DNA of 64,000 nt, from assembly GCA_963704815.1 (NCBI GenBank), contig CAVPHU010000005.1:62001-126000 (forward strand). The letters run 5' to 3'. The translations under genes and the position numbers were made by a program. Below are positions 18,967 through 28,238 of the stretch, one piece after another (position 1 is the stretch's first letter; each line of letters begins with the position of its first letter). The notes beneath the pieces are model-generated. The model ran no database searches. It saw only the letters and a program-made list of their open reading frames with translations, and had not been told where the DNA came from. This DNA is from DATKWD01 sp963704815. Its GTDB lineage: Bacteria; Actinomycetota; Acidimicrobiia; Acidimicrobiales; Salinilacustritrichaceae.

Positions 18967-20075
18967 AGATCGACTGCGTCGAGCTGCGTCGCATCGCCCT
19001 TCCCCTGGTCCGACCGTTCCGCACGTCGTTCGGCACCCAGACCGAGCGCGACGTGTTGCTGGCGCGGGTCACCGCCGGAAGCGTCGAGGGATGGGGCGAG
19101 TGTGTGGCAGGCGCCGTTCCCGACTACTCCTCGGAGTTCACGGCCGCGGCCCAACTCGTCAGCGAGCGCCACCTGATCCCCCGGCTCCTCGAGGTCGACG
19201 ACGTGACGGCCCACACCGTGGCGTCCCTGCTCTCCGGCATCGACGGCCACCGGATGGCCAAGGCCGCACTCGAGCTCGCGGTGCTCGATGCCGAGCTCCG
19301 CATCGCCGGGACGTCGCTCGCCGACCACCTGGGAGGCACCCGCACCGCGGTCGAGGTGGGGGTCTCCATCGGGATCACCGATGACCTCGACTCGCTGGTC
19401 GCCGTCGTTCGAGGGCACGTCGACGAGGGCTACCAACGGGTGAAGCTCAAGATCGAGCCGGGGTTCGACGTCGAGCCGGTGGCCCGAGTCCGTCGGGAGT
19501 TCGGTGACGACCTGGCGATCCAGGTCGACGCCAACACCGCCTACGCCCTCGAGGACACCGGTATCTTCCGTGCGCTCGACGACTCCGCGCTGCTCCTCAT
19601 CGAACAGCCCTTCGCCGAGGACGACCTCCTCGACCACGCCGAGCTCGCCCGACGGATCGAGACGCCGATCTGCCTCGACGAGGGCATCACGACGAGACGG
19701 GTGGCCCGTCAGGCCGTCGAGCTGGGTGCCTGCTCCATCGTCAACATCAAGGCCGGCCGCGTCGGCGGCCACCTGACCGGTCGCGCCATCCACGACGACT
19801 GCGTCGCGGCCGGCGTCCCGGTGTGGTGCGGAGGCATGCTCGAGACCGGCATCGGCAGGGCCGCCAACCTGGCGCTGGCAGCGCTTCCGGGATTCACCCT
19901 GCCCGGCGACATCTCGGCCACCGACCGCTACTGGCAGCGAGACGTCTGCGATCCGTTCGTGCTCGGCCCCGACAGCACGATCGACGTGCCGTCCGGGCCG
20001 GGGCTCGGCGTCGAGGTCGATCTCGACTTCGTCGAATCGATCACGACCAGCGTCGACCGGTTCGAACCGACCTGA
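18963..20075 (+). CDS. enolase-superfamily N-acylamino-acid racemase / o-succinylbenzoate synthase (MenC2 type)
   Basis: This 370-residue (beta/alpha)8-barrel of the MLE subgroup shows the catalytic KxK pair Lys161/Lys163 (RVKLKIEPG), metal ligands in QVDANTA, LIEQPFAEDD and CLDEGI, and a second lysine in SIVNIKAGRVGG. Members of this family are OSBS in menaquinone synthesis, NSAR (racemising N-succinylamino acids), or both. No other men gene is near, while a GNAT acyltransferase overlaps upstream. D-amino-acid conversion by N-succinylation therefore seems likelier than quinone synthesis. A strong hairpin at 20104-20135 ends the unit. Confidence 0.8.
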   Translation: MKIDCVELRRIALPLVRPFRTSFGTQTERDVLLARVTAGSVEGWGECVAGAVPDYSSEFTAAAQLVSERHLIPRLLEVDDVTAHTVASLLSGIDGHRMAKAALELAVLDAELRIAGTSLADHLGGTRTAVEVGVSIGITDDLDSLVAVVRGHVDEGYQRVKLKIEPGFDVEPVARVRREFGDDLAIQVDANTAYALEDTGIFRALDDSALLLIEQPFAEDDLLDHAELARRIETPICLDEGITTRRVARQAVELGACSIVNIKAGRVGGHLTGRAIHDDCVAAGVPVWCGGMLETGIGRAANLALAALPGFTLPGDISATDRYWQRDVCDPFVLGPDSTIDVPSGPGLGVEVDLDFVESITTSVDRFEPT

Positions 20076-20103
20076 TCGGGCAGGCCAGGCAGACCCAAAA
20101 CGC

Positions 20104-20135
20104 ACGATCGCCCCGGCCGGAGCCCGGGCGATCGT
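20104..20135 (+). terminator. hairpin after the racemase gene
   Basis: ACGATCGCCC at 20104-20113 and GGGCGATCGT at 20126-20135 form a perfect 10-bp GC-rich stem; the 12 bases between can pair further (CGG/CCG). There is no U-tract, as is common in actinobacterial terminators. It lies 29 bases past the racemase stop and just before the 3' end of the convergent tRNA-Ser gene, so it could serve both directions. Confidence 0.65.
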
Positions 20136-20146
20136 TCGGTGGTGGG

Positions 20147-20237
20147 TGGCGGAAGGTATGGGATTCGAACCCATGGTGATGCGAAGCACCACAACGGCTT
20201 TCGAGGCCGCCCCATTCGTCCGCTCTGGCAACCTTCC
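20147..20237 (-). tRNA. tRNA-Ser(CGA)
   Basis: Read on the minus strand, the 91-base cloverleaf starts GGAAGGT and ends ACCTTCC-G-CCA. The acceptor stem is perfect and CCA is encoded. The anticodon loop CTCGAAA gives anticodon CGA (Ser, UCG codons). There is a long variable arm (GTGGTGCTTCGCATCAC) as in class II tRNAs, and a TTCGAATC T-loop. It is 10 bases downstream of tadA on the same strand. Confidence 0.95.
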
Positions 20238-20247
20238 GTCGACGACG

Positions 20248-20703
20248 TTAGCGGCCGCGTCGATCGGCGAAGAAAGACGACAGCAGGTCGCCGGCCTCGT
20301 CGGCGAGCACGCCGGCCGTGACCTCGAACTCGTGATTCAGCCGAGGGTCGGCACCGAGGTGATAGCGGGAGCCGAGTGCCCCGGCGTCGAGATCGGCGGC
20401 ACCGAAGACCACCCGTCCGATGCGTGACGCCCACGCGGCGCCGGCACACATCGGGCATGGCTCCAACGTGACGACCAGGGTCGCGTCGGTGAGCCGCCAC
20501 CCGTCGCCGACTGCCGCGGCAGCATCGCGCAGGGCCAGGACCTCGGCGTGTGCGGTCGGATCGCCGGTCTGTTCACGCTCGTTGTGGCGTCGGGAGACCA
20601 CCTCGCCAGCCACCACGACCACCGCACCGACCGGGACTTCGTTCGCCGCTGCAGCGAGCCTCGCCTGCTCGAGCGCAACCTGCATGGCGGCCGTGTCGTC
20701 CAC
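20248..20703 (-). CDS. tadA: tRNA-specific adenosine deaminase TadA
   Basis: The 151-residue zinc deaminase converts A34 to inosine in tRNA-Arg(ACG). The active site is intact: TAHAEVLALRDA (HAE, zinc His and proton-shuttle Glu) and LEPCPMCAGA (PCxxC zinc ligands). The GTG at 20703 begins close to the family start. In many actinobacteria tadA lies between a tRNA-Ser gene and the SRP RNA gene; the same arrangement is seen here with ffs divergent. Confidence 0.93.
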   Translation of the reverse strand: MDDTAAMQVALEQARLAAAANEVPVGAVVVVAGEVVSRRHNEREQTGDPTAHAEVLALRDAAAAVGDGWRLTDATLVVTLEPCPMCAGAAWASRIGRVVFGAADLDAGALGSRYHLGADPRLNHEFEVTAGVLADEAGDLLSSFFADRRGR

Positions 20704-20795
20704 GTCCGGTGACGCTAGACGGCCCGCTCCGAAGTCCCCCGGTTTCCCCCGGCGCCGTTGATCGTTATCCTGAGCGTCGCTCCGCTCTCGCGGGT

Positions 20796-20889
20796 GGCGG
20801 TCGGGTCCTGTGCAATTGCAGCCCGTGAACCGAGTCAGGGCCGGAAGGCAGCAGCTCTCAGCGGTGTCTGTGATGTGCCGCAGATCGCC
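20796..20889 (+). ncRNA. ffs: SRP RNA, small bacterial (4.5S) type
   Basis: The conserved helix-8 apical part is present: GTCAGGGCCGGAAGGCAGC (20834-20852), where GGAA and the internal-loop bases bind Ffh. The two ends pair: GGCGGTC at 20796-20802 with GATCGCC at 20883-20889, then CTGTGC with GCCGCAG. The 94-base length fits the short bacterial SRP RNA. It sits between tadA (divergent) and tRNA-Ser(GGA). Confidence 0.92.
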
Positions 20890-20926
20890 TGGCCGTCACC
20901 CACGAGAGCGGAGCAACACAATCCCG

Positions 20927-21014
20927 GGAGGGGTGCGAGAGCGGCCGAATCGGCACGCTTGGAAAGCGTGTGAGGGGCAACCCTCCGTGGGTTCGAATCC
21001 CACCCCCTCCGCCA
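20927..21014 (+). tRNA. tRNA-Ser(GGA)
   Basis: The 88-base cloverleaf has the acceptor stem GGAGGGG/CCCCTCC, discriminator G and encoded CCA. The anticodon stem-loop CACGCTTGGAAAGCGTG shows anticodon GGA (Ser, UCC/UCU). A long variable arm (AGGGGCAACCCT) and T-loop GTTCGAATC confirm a class II tRNA. It begins 37 bases after the SRP RNA. Confidence 0.95.
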
Positions 21015-21122
21015 TCTTCCCGGTGGTTCGCGGTGATCTCGACGATGCTCGATCCCGGGCCATTCGGCCCATTTTCCGGCCACGCTCTGTACTAACACCA
21101 CCGCTTTGCGTCACAATGTGGT

Positions 21123-23415
21123 GTGGACGTTGGAGGCGTGGGCTGGTTCTCGGCCGACCTTCGCGCGCTCCGCCGCTACCTGATCGTCGGCCTCCTGTGG
21201 CTGGCACTGCACACCGCCGGCCTGCTCGGCGCGATCGACGAGTCGACGTTCGTCGTGATCGCGCTGATGGCACTCGGCGCGGCGTTCTTCGGATTGCGGC
21301 GCTACCAGGTCGAAGCGCCCTTGCCGTGGGTGATGATGATCGGCGCCATCATGGTGTGGATCGTCGGCGGGGCGCTTCGCGTGAGCTACGAGACGCTCGG
21401 CGACCTGACGCCCGGACGCTCGCTGGTACCCGACATCTTCAGCCTCAGCGGCTATGTCTTGATGGGCAGCGGCCTGATGATCCTTCATCACCGCCGATTC
21501 CGGGCTCGCACCCACGACATCGACGCCGCCCTCGACGCGGCCATCACCGCCTTGGCCGTGGGCGCGGCCTTGTGGCTCGGCATCATCGGTCCCGCGCTCG
21601 AAACCGACACCGAGCCCGTCATCGAAGCCCTGCTCGTGCTCTACCCGGTGCTGAGTTTCGCCATGGCCGCGCTCGCCCTCCGATTCGCGTTCGCCGCCAC
21701 CGAGCGACTGCCCAGCCACACCCTCCTGTTGGTGTCGGTGTTCTTCCTCGTCATCGGTGATGCGATCTACATGCTCGAGGAGTTGTCCCTGACGGACATT
21801 CCGCTGAGGGTCGTCGACCTCCCCTACGGCATCAGCATGCTCGTGGGCGGCGCGGCCATGCTCCACCCATCGGTGCACTTCGCTGCCGACAAGGCCGAGC
21901 GAAGCGAACACACCCGCGCACCCGTTCCGACTCATCGCGGTGGGACTGGCGCTCGCCGTTCCCGCCCTGATCAGCGCGATGGCGGGAACCTTGACGAGTC
22001 GCGACCGACTCATCATCACGCTGATCGCCGTCGCCCTGACGGCCACGGGGACGTGGCGGGTCGTGCGAGCCATGAACGCCCAGACGGTGGTGCAGAAGCG
22101 CCTCTCGCATGCCGCCAGCCACGACTCGCTCACCGACCTGCCCAACCGGGCGCACCTGAGCCAGTACCTCCTCGACCGCCAGGCGAATCCCGACGACCAG
22201 TTCGTCGGCGCGCTCTTCGCCGATCTCGACCGCTTCAAACTGATCAACGACGGCATGGGTCACTCGACCGGTGATGCGCTCCTTCGCCGCGTCGCCTCCC
22301 GCCTCAGGCAGAACGCCAACGAGTCGGACTTCGTCGCGCGGGTCGGAGGCGACGAGTTCGTGGTCGTCACGAGCGCATCCAGCGTGGTCGACATCGAGGA
22401 TCTGGCCGAGCAGCTGCGCTGTGCCCTCGGCGTGCCGTTCAGGATCAACGGCAACGAGATCCACGCGTCGCTCAGCATCGGCGTGCGCATCATCGAGCCC
22501 GGCTCGGTCGTCGGCTTCGAAACCATCATCGAAGACGCCGACAGCGCGCTGTACCAGGCGAAGAAGCGAGGACGGAACATCGTGGTCAAGTTCGACCACT
22601 CGATGCGTGAGTGGGCCGACGAGCAGCTGTTCCTCGAGCAGGAACTCAACAGCGCCCTGACCTTGGGTCAGCTCAGCGTGGCCTACCAGCCGATCGTCCG
22701 CCTCCCCGACGGGGCCCTCGAAGGGTTCGAGGCACTCGCCCGCTGGGATCACCCCATCATGGGGTCGATCTCACCCGCCACGTTCATCCCGGTCGCCGAG
22801 GAGACGGGGATGATCGTCGAGATCGGCGCGTGGATCCTCGAGGAGTCGTGCCGCCAACTCACGCAGTGGAGGAACGACGGTCTGGTCGGCCAGGTGACGA
22901 TGTCGGTGAATCTCTCGCCCCGACAGCTTCACGAGCCATCGCTGGTGAAGGACATCATCGAGACCCTGGGCCGCCACGACATCGCTCACGGAGCGCTGCA
23001 ACTCGAGATCACCGAAGGTCTGCTGATGAGCGACGCGAGGCGGGCGAAGCTCCAGCTCAGCGAGCTGCGCGACGCAGGCATTCGCATCTCGCTCGACGAC
23101 TTCGGCACCGGCTACTCGTCCATGTCCCAGCTCAAGTCGTTCCCCGTCGATTCGGCCAAGATCGACCGCTCGTTCGTGAGCGGCATCGGCTACGCCGAGC
23201 CCTCCTCGGACGACAGCCTCGTGTCAGCCATCGTGGCCATGTCCGGCGCGCTCGGACTCGCCACCATCGCCGAGGGTGTGGAGAACGCCGCCCAGGCGGA
23301 TCGGCTGTTCGAGCTCGGCGTCCGTTCGGCGCAGGGCTACTACTTCTCGAGGCCTGTGCCGGCCGATCAGATGGCCGAGACGGTGCGAGCGCTCCGCCAG
23401 GATCAGCTGCGCTGA
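21123..23415 (+). CDS. membrane GGDEF-EAL protein, c-di-GMP turnover (frameshifted)
   Basis: Domain order after repair: about ten predicted membrane helices (residues 10-300), a GGDEF domain with the intact RVGGDEFVVV site, then an EAL domain with GFEALARWDHP, ITEGLLM and LDDFGTGYSSM. The diguanylate cyclase and phosphodiesterase active sites both look complete, so either or both activities are possible. The N-terminal membrane part would sense an unknown signal. The frame breaks at about 21924: dropping one base in CCCG joins the membrane part to RLIAVGLALAVPAL in the other frame. GTG start at 21123, about 110 bases after tRNA-Ser(GGA). Confidence 0.88.
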
Positions 23416-24245
23416 ACGCTGTCGATCTGCGACCGCTCCGTGTCGCGCAGGTGGTCGCGGAGGTCGATGATCGGTGTGCTGGTGAGCGATCGGGCCACCT
23501 CGGCGCCACGCTCGTGGTCGGCCGGGGACACCGCACCGGGGAACGGATCACCGCCGTAGAAGAACTCCTCGAGCTCGGGGTCCAACGCACGCATCTGTGC
23601 TGCGTGGGTCTCCATGTCGAGGTACACCGGAATGCTCAGCGGACTGTCGAGGTAGCGCATCGGCTCGATCCCCGCGAAGTAGTCGAAGGGTTCACCCATC
23701 GACTTCTGGATCGAATCGAGCACGATCACGTCGAAGATCGTCACGAACCACCGCATCTTGGCGGCTCGCGCCAGGGCGAGCATCGCCGAGTACATCGAGA
23801 AACTGACCAGGTTGCTCGCCTTGGACTGCCGGTAGTCCGGATGGACGGCCAAGGTGGCTCCGTCGAGCGTCTCGGACATGTCGAAGTCGTCGAGTCCCGT
23901 GCGGGCCAGGACCTCGTCGACCGGTTTGTTCCACGGGCCGAGTTCGATGTCGCCGAGACTCTTGAGCCGACCGTGCTTGTCGAAGATCAACCGGATCATG
24001 CCGACGACTCGGGCGAGTTGATGGTCGACCACGACGATGTAGAGGCTGCAGTCGTCGAACGGCCCGTACTCGGTCGCGAGGCATTCGGCGGTGTTCCCGA
24101 ACGTCTCGAAGAAGATCGCCTCCTCCAGGAGCTTCGCCTCGTGCGCGAGCGGATCGGTCGGGCCGGCGAGGTAGCAGCCGAACGGGGTCGTGGCTGTCGA
24201 GGACAGGTCGGCGACGAATCCTGAGGTGATGGTCGTCGACTCCAC
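23403..24245 (-). CDS. acyltransferase-fold protein, LuxI/FeeM-like (tentative)
   Basis: This 280-residue protein has a GNAT-like core. A strand pair (LYIVVVDHQLARVVGMIRLIF) is followed by a strand and helix (GATLAVHPDYRQSKASNLVSFSMYSAMLA), resembling N-acylamino-acid synthases and acyl-homoserine-lactone synthases. Those use acyl-ACP or acyl-CoA plus an amino donor; LuxI uses S-adenosylmethionine. The start at 24245 is two bases after the stop of a SAM-decarboxylase-like gene, so they are probably co-translated. No LuxR-type regulator is near. Fold assignment is moderate and product unknown. Its 3' end overlaps the GGDEF-EAL gene tail by 13 bases. Confidence 0.5.
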   Translation of the reverse strand: MESTTITSGFVADLSSTATTPFGCYLAGPTDPLAHEAKLLEEAIFFETFGNTAECLATEYGPFDDCSLYIVVVDHQLARVVGMIRLIFDKHGRLKSLGDIELGPWNKPVDEVLARTGLDDFDMSETLDGATLAVHPDYRQSKASNLVSFSMYSAMLALARAAKMRWFVTIFDVIVLDSIQKSMGEPFDYFAGIEPMRYLDSPLSIPVYLDMETHAAQMRALDPELEEFFYGGDPFPGAVSPADHERGAEVARSLTSTPIIDLRDHLRDTERSQIDSVQRS

Positions 24246-24247
24246 GC

Positions 24248-24739
24248 TCAGAAACCCTTCCAGGCCATTTCGGACGCGTCGAAGAACTCACGGGTGAACT
24301 CAACGACCTGCTCACTGTCGAAGGGCTTGCAGGTGTAGATGTCGACGGAGAAGAACAGTTGCGGCTGATCCCACGCGTAGAAGTGGGCGCCGGACGTCTC
24401 CCAATGGGTCCATCCCGCCCAGCCATAGGTCGGCGACGAATGAGTCACCGGGTCCATCAACGGGATCATCTCCGTGACGTCGGTGAGCCGTGCGAGATAG
24501 GTCTTGATGGCGAGGTCGGAGATGGTGCGTGCCGGCGTGCCTTCAACGACCAAGCGCTGGCGGTGGATCCGGGGAGCGAGATCCCGCCACTGATCGGCGG
24601 TCTGGAGGGGCGGCTGGACGATGGTCACGGGAGACAACTGTGCCGGTGGGAGAAGCCGGTTGTCCAGAGGGGTGTCGCCGAAAGTAGCGTCGATCTCGCC
24701 GAAAGTGACTATCCGGGTCCGACCATTGGCCCGGCTCAC
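24248..24739 (-). CDS. S-adenosylmethionine decarboxylase-like protein
   Basis: The C-terminal half (residues about 85-163) resembles the small pyruvoyl AdoMet decarboxylases: HFYAWDQPQLFFSVDIYTCKPF aligns with the SpeH region leading to VDIFTCG, including the conserved Cys. In SpeH a Glu-Ser pair directly before the first His is cleaved to make the pyruvoyl group; here that place reads ETSGAH, so the Ser is shifted and self-cleavage is uncertain. It may bind SAM without normal decarboxylation. It is 50 bases after a thiolase-like gene and two bases before the LuxI/FeeM-like gene. The GTG start at 24739 is uncertain. Confidence 0.5.
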   Translation of the reverse strand: MSRANGRTRIVTFGEIDATFGDTPLDNRLLPPAQLSPVTIVQPPLQTADQWRDLAPRIHRQRLVVEGTPARTISDLAIKTYLARLTDVTEMIPLMDPVTHSSPTYGWAGWTHWETSGAHFYAWDQPQLFFSVDIYTCKPFDSEQVVEFTREFFDASEMAWKGF

Positions 24740-24789
24740 TACTCTCCGAAGGTCCGGACCACGCTGCGCGGCTCAGGGCAGGGCAGGCG

Positions 24790-26298
24790 TCACTCGAACA
24801 CCGCTGAGTCGGAGACCTCGACCGCGGAGCCGACGAGCCCGTCGCCCGACTGAGCGCGCTCGACGAGGGCACGGTCGGCCGATCGGACGATGGCGGCATC
24901 GCCCGATGGAGCCAGGACGAGCGCGACCACGACGGGATGGAGACCTTCGTGGGTCACCGTGGCGGCGGTCACGGTCGCCGGGCCCTGGTACGCCGAGCGC
25001 ACCGCCCGCCGCGGGGTGGCGGCAGCCGCGTCACCCGCGAGGTCGGCGAGGAGCGGCGCTCGTCCATCGCTGCTGGCTCCCCACACGCCGAGACCGGGCT
25101 TGCTCAGCAGGCCGCTCACGCTGGTGACCAACGCCTGGCCACCGAGCGTGCGGAGCCGGCGAACCACCTCGTCCATCGACTGGAACACGAAGCTGTTGAA
25201 CGGCCCACCGGCGAAGGTCATGCCACCCGTGACGGTCGGCGTCCCGTCGAGCGGGAGTCCCAACTCCCGTTGCTGGATCCGGACGGCAACGGGGAAGCAG
25301 GAGTACAGCTCGGCGATCTCGCACTCGCTGAGCGGGTGACCGAGACGAGATGTCGCCGCGTCGCCGAGCACCTTCATCGCCGGCCACCGGTGCAGTTCGG
25401 CCCGTTGAGACAGGGGCACCAGATCTGACGAGGTCAGGCCCACCAGCGGGTGGATCCACCTGGATGGATCGATGCCGGCACGGCGCGCCACCCCCACCGT
25501 CGTGAACAGGAGGCTGGCCCCCTGGTCGACGGTCCACTGGGAGACCAGCCACTTGTTGTACGGAGACGCGAGCGGCCGATTCGTAGCCGACGGGGTGGCG
25601 AGCTCGGTGGCGGTCATCGGCGCCGGGAACGCCGCCGAGGGGTTCTGCCCGGCAACTGCGTTGAAACGAGCCCACAGCGTGGCCACCTCGGCCGACAGGT
25701 CGGCGAGTGAGGTTCCTTCGTGCGCGGCGAGCGCCGACTCGATCAGCGCGTACTGATCGACTGGGGCGAACAGTCCCGCTTCGAGTTCGGCCGGGTCGAT
25801 GAGGTCACCGCTCGGGCGCTGATGCTCGTCGGGCTCGGCGCCCCCCTGATCGGACTCCGTGGCGACCGCTTCGGCGGTGCCACCGCCGAACACCGCCGCC
25901 ATCCCGGCGGTGTCCCCCTTCGTGCTGCGTGACTGCAGACGCGCTGACCGCGCCTTGGCCTCGGCGCCGGTGATGACCGCGACGTCGAGGTCGCCGGCCA
26001 GCATGGAGGTACAGACGTCGTTGACGAGGTCCTGTTGCGGAATCCCCACGTCGACGAGCACGGTGGAGGCTCCGGCCGCGCCGATGCGCTCGGCCACGAT
26101 GCGAGCCGGATCGGTGTAGGACCAGGTGCCGTGCGGGACGACGATCCGCTCGACCGACCCGAGTACGTCGGGTACCCCGGCATCGGCGGCTGCGGCGATC
26201 GTTGCGCGCGCCATCATCTCGGCGGCCTCGACGTCGTCGAAACACGTCCCCACGCCCACCAGCACCGGCCAGGTCGGATCGAGATCGCGATCGTTCAC
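24790..26298 (-). CDS. thiolase-superfamily protein (acetyl-CoA acetyltransferase-like, ~500 aa type)
   Basis: The 502-residue protein has thiolase-fold features (VLVGVGTCFDDVEAAEMMARA at the start, AVITGAEAKARSARLQ, ELYSCFPVAVRIQQ, VTGGMTFAGGPFNSF). It belongs to the long acetyl-CoA acetyltransferase-like group of actinobacteria, with an extra acidic insert near residues 160-180. The canonical GHPxGA motif is replaced by AGGPFNSF, so classical thiolysis is doubtful. The GTG at 26298 (VNDRDLDPTW) is the likely start; the same frame is open for 460 codons more opposite the ABC gene, but that part is not real. Confidence 0.75.
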   Translation of the reverse strand: MNDRDLDPTWPVLVGVGTCFDDVEAAEMMARATIAAAADAGVPDVLGSVERIVVPHGTWSYTDPARIVAERIGAAGASTVLVDVGIPQQDLVNDVCTSMLAGDLDVAVITGAEAKARSARLQSRSTKGDTAGMAAVFGGGTAEAVATESDQGGAEPDEHQRPSGDLIDPAELEAGLFAPVDQYALIESALAAHEGTSLADLSAEVATLWARFNAVAGQNPSAAFPAPMTATELATPSATNRPLASPYNKWLVSQWTVDQGASLLFTTVGVARRAGIDPSRWIHPLVGLTSSDLVPLSQRAELHRWPAMKVLGDAATSRLGHPLSECEIAELYSCFPVAVRIQQRELGLPLDGTPTVTGGMTFAGGPFNSFVFQSMDEVVRRLRTLGGQALVTSVSGLLSKPGLGVWGASSDGRAPLLADLAGDAAAATPRRAVRSAYQGPATVTAATVTHEGLHPVVVALVLAPSGDAAIVRSADRALVERAQSGDGLVGSAVEVSDSAVFE

Positions 26299-26358
26299 CG
26301 AGTCGACCCTACGAGGCGGCCGGCGTGATCGTCGGGAACCGGCCCTAGCCTCGGCGGC

Positions 26359-28224
26359 ATGCAGATGGGACCACACGCCATGCTCGGGTCGGATCCGAGC
26401 AAGGTGGAGGGCGTTCGACTCCAGAAGGGCGTGCTGCGTCGTGTCTGGGTGTTCGCCCGTCCCCACCGCTGGCGGATCTTCGGATTCCTCACCACCATCA
26501 TCCTCTCGGCCCTGTTGAGCCTGGTGTCGCCCCTGGTGTTCCGGGCGATCATCGACGAAGCCCTGCCGAATCAGGATCGCGGGCAACTCGCGCTGCTCTC
26601 GTCGTTGGTGCTCCTGGCCGCCTTCGGCGACGCCATCCTCTCGTTCTTCGAGCGCTGGTGGTCGGCCCGGGTGGGCGAAGGACTCATCCACGACCTGCGG
26701 GTCACGCTCTTCGACCACGTGCAGCGCCTGCCGATCTCGTTCTTCACCCGATCGCAGACCGGGGCGCTGGTCAGCCGACTGAACAACGACGTCATCGGGG
26801 CGCAGCGAGCGCTGACCGGCACACTCGGAGCCGTCGTGTCCAACGTCATCGTGCTGGTCACGACGGTCACGGCGATGGCCCTGCTCGAGTGGCGGCTCAC
26901 CCTGCTGGCGCTCGTACTGCTCCCCTTCTTCGTGATCCCGGCCAAGCGGGTGGGCAAGCGCCTGCAGTCGATCACCCGCCAGCAGATGGACCTCAACGCC
27001 CAGATGAACACGACGATGAACGAGCGGTTCAACGTCGGCGGGGCCCTCCTCGTCAAGCTGTTCGGCCGGGCCGACGACGAGACCGCGGCCTTCGAGTCGA
27101 AGGCCGCGGGCGTCCGGGACGCTGGCGTCAAGGCGGCCCTGCTCTCGCGGACCTTCTTCATCGCCATGACGCTCGTGGGGGCGGTCGGGGTCGCCGCCAT
27201 CTACTGGGTCGGCGGCGGCCTCGTCATCTCGGGGGCCATCACCATCGGGACGCTCGTCGCACTCGCGGCGTACGTCACGCGTATCTACGGACCCCTCACC
27301 GCGCTCACCAACGCCCGCATCGACGTGATGACGGCCTTCGTCAGCTTCGAGCGGGTGTTCGAGGTCCTCGATCTCGAGAACGCCGTGGCCGACCGACCCG
27401 GCGCGGTCGATCTCGTCGATCCGCAGGGCCGCCTCGACTTCGACGACGTCTGCTTCGAGTACCCCGTCGACGGCACCACCCTCGAGAGCCTCGAGGGCGA
27501 CACCGGCCCCGGCGCCAACCGGTCGGCCGGACCCGTCCTCAAGGGGATCACGGCCGCGATCGAGCCCGGACAGATGGTGGCGCTCGTCGGACCGTCCGGG
27601 GCGGGCAAGACGACGATCTCGAACCTGGTGCCCCGCCTCTACGACGTCACCGGCGGATCGATCCGGGTCGACGGCCACGATGTCCGCGACCTCACCCAGG
27701 ACTCACTGCGCGCATCGGTGGGCGTGGTGAGTCAGGACCCGCACCTGTTCCACGAGACGATCGGCCAGAACCTCCACTACGCCCGCCCCGAGGCGACCCA
27801 GGGCGAGATCGAGGCCGCGTGCCGGGCCGCGCAGATCCACGACCTGATCGCCTCCCTCCCCGACGGCTACGACACCGTGGTCGGCGAGCGGGGCTACCGC
27901 ATGTCGGGCGGCGAGAAACAGCGCCTCTCGATCGCACGGATGCTCCTCAAGGACCCGACCATCGTCATCCTCGACGAGGCCACCAGCCACCTCGACAGCG
28001 AGAACGAATCACTCGTCCAGCAGGCGCTGGCATCCGCACTCGAGCGTCGGACCTCGCTGGTGATCGCCCACCGCCTGTCCACCATCACGAGCGCCGACCA
28101 GATCCTGGTGATCGAGGACGGCCGGATCGTCCAACGGGGCATCCACGACCACCTGCTCGCCGAGGGTGGCCTCTACGCCGACCTGTACCGAACGCTGCTC
28201 CGCGACGAGCCGACGCCGGTCTGA
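26359..28224 (+). CDS. ABC exporter half-transporter, fused permease-ATPase
   Basis: The 621-residue protein has six predicted membrane helices (residues 40-320), then the ATPase domain with Walker A GPSGAGKTT, the signature MSGGEKQRLSIARML, Walker B TIVILDEATSHLD and the switch His in VIAHRLST. This is the MsbA/LmrA-type exporter layout, active as a homodimer or with another half. A 16-residue Gly/Pro insert lies just before the Walker A strand. The substrate is unknown; export of lipids or hydrophobic compounds is typical. It is divergent from the thiolase-like gene and alone on its strand. Confidence 0.9.
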   Translation: MQMGPHAMLGSDPSKVEGVRLQKGVLRRVWVFARPHRWRIFGFLTTIILSALLSLVSPLVFRAIIDEALPNQDRGQLALLSSLVLLAAFGDAILSFFERWWSARVGEGLIHDLRVTLFDHVQRLPISFFTRSQTGALVSRLNNDVIGAQRALTGTLGAVVSNVIVLVTTVTAMALLEWRLTLLALVLLPFFVIPAKRVGKRLQSITRQQMDLNAQMNTTMNERFNVGGALLVKLFGRADDETAAFESKAAGVRDAGVKAALLSRTFFIAMTLVGAVGVAAIYWVGGGLVISGAITIGTLVALAAYVTRIYGPLTALTNARIDVMTAFVSFERVFEVLDLENAVADRPGAVDLVDPQGRLDFDDVCFEYPVDGTTLESLEGDTGPGANRSAGPVLKGITAAIEPGQMVALVGPSGAGKTTISNLVPRLYDVTGGSIRVDGHDVRDLTQDSLRASVGVVSQDPHLFHETIGQNLHYARPEATQGEIEAACRAAQIHDLIASLPDGYDTVVGERGYRMSGGEKQRLSIARMLLKDPTIVILDEATSHLDSENESLVQQALASALERRTSLVIAHRLSTITSADQILVIEDGRIVQRGIHDHLLAEGGLYADLYRTLLRDEPTPV

Positions 28225-28238
28225 CGAGGCCGCGGCTC

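Noticed and set aside
26299..27678. Long open frame extending the thiolase-like gene by 460 codons on the minus strand
   Set aside because: It lies opposite the well-supported ABC transporter gene, is rich in His/Arg/Glu/Gly with no domain, and is a typical antisense shadow of high-GC coding DNA.
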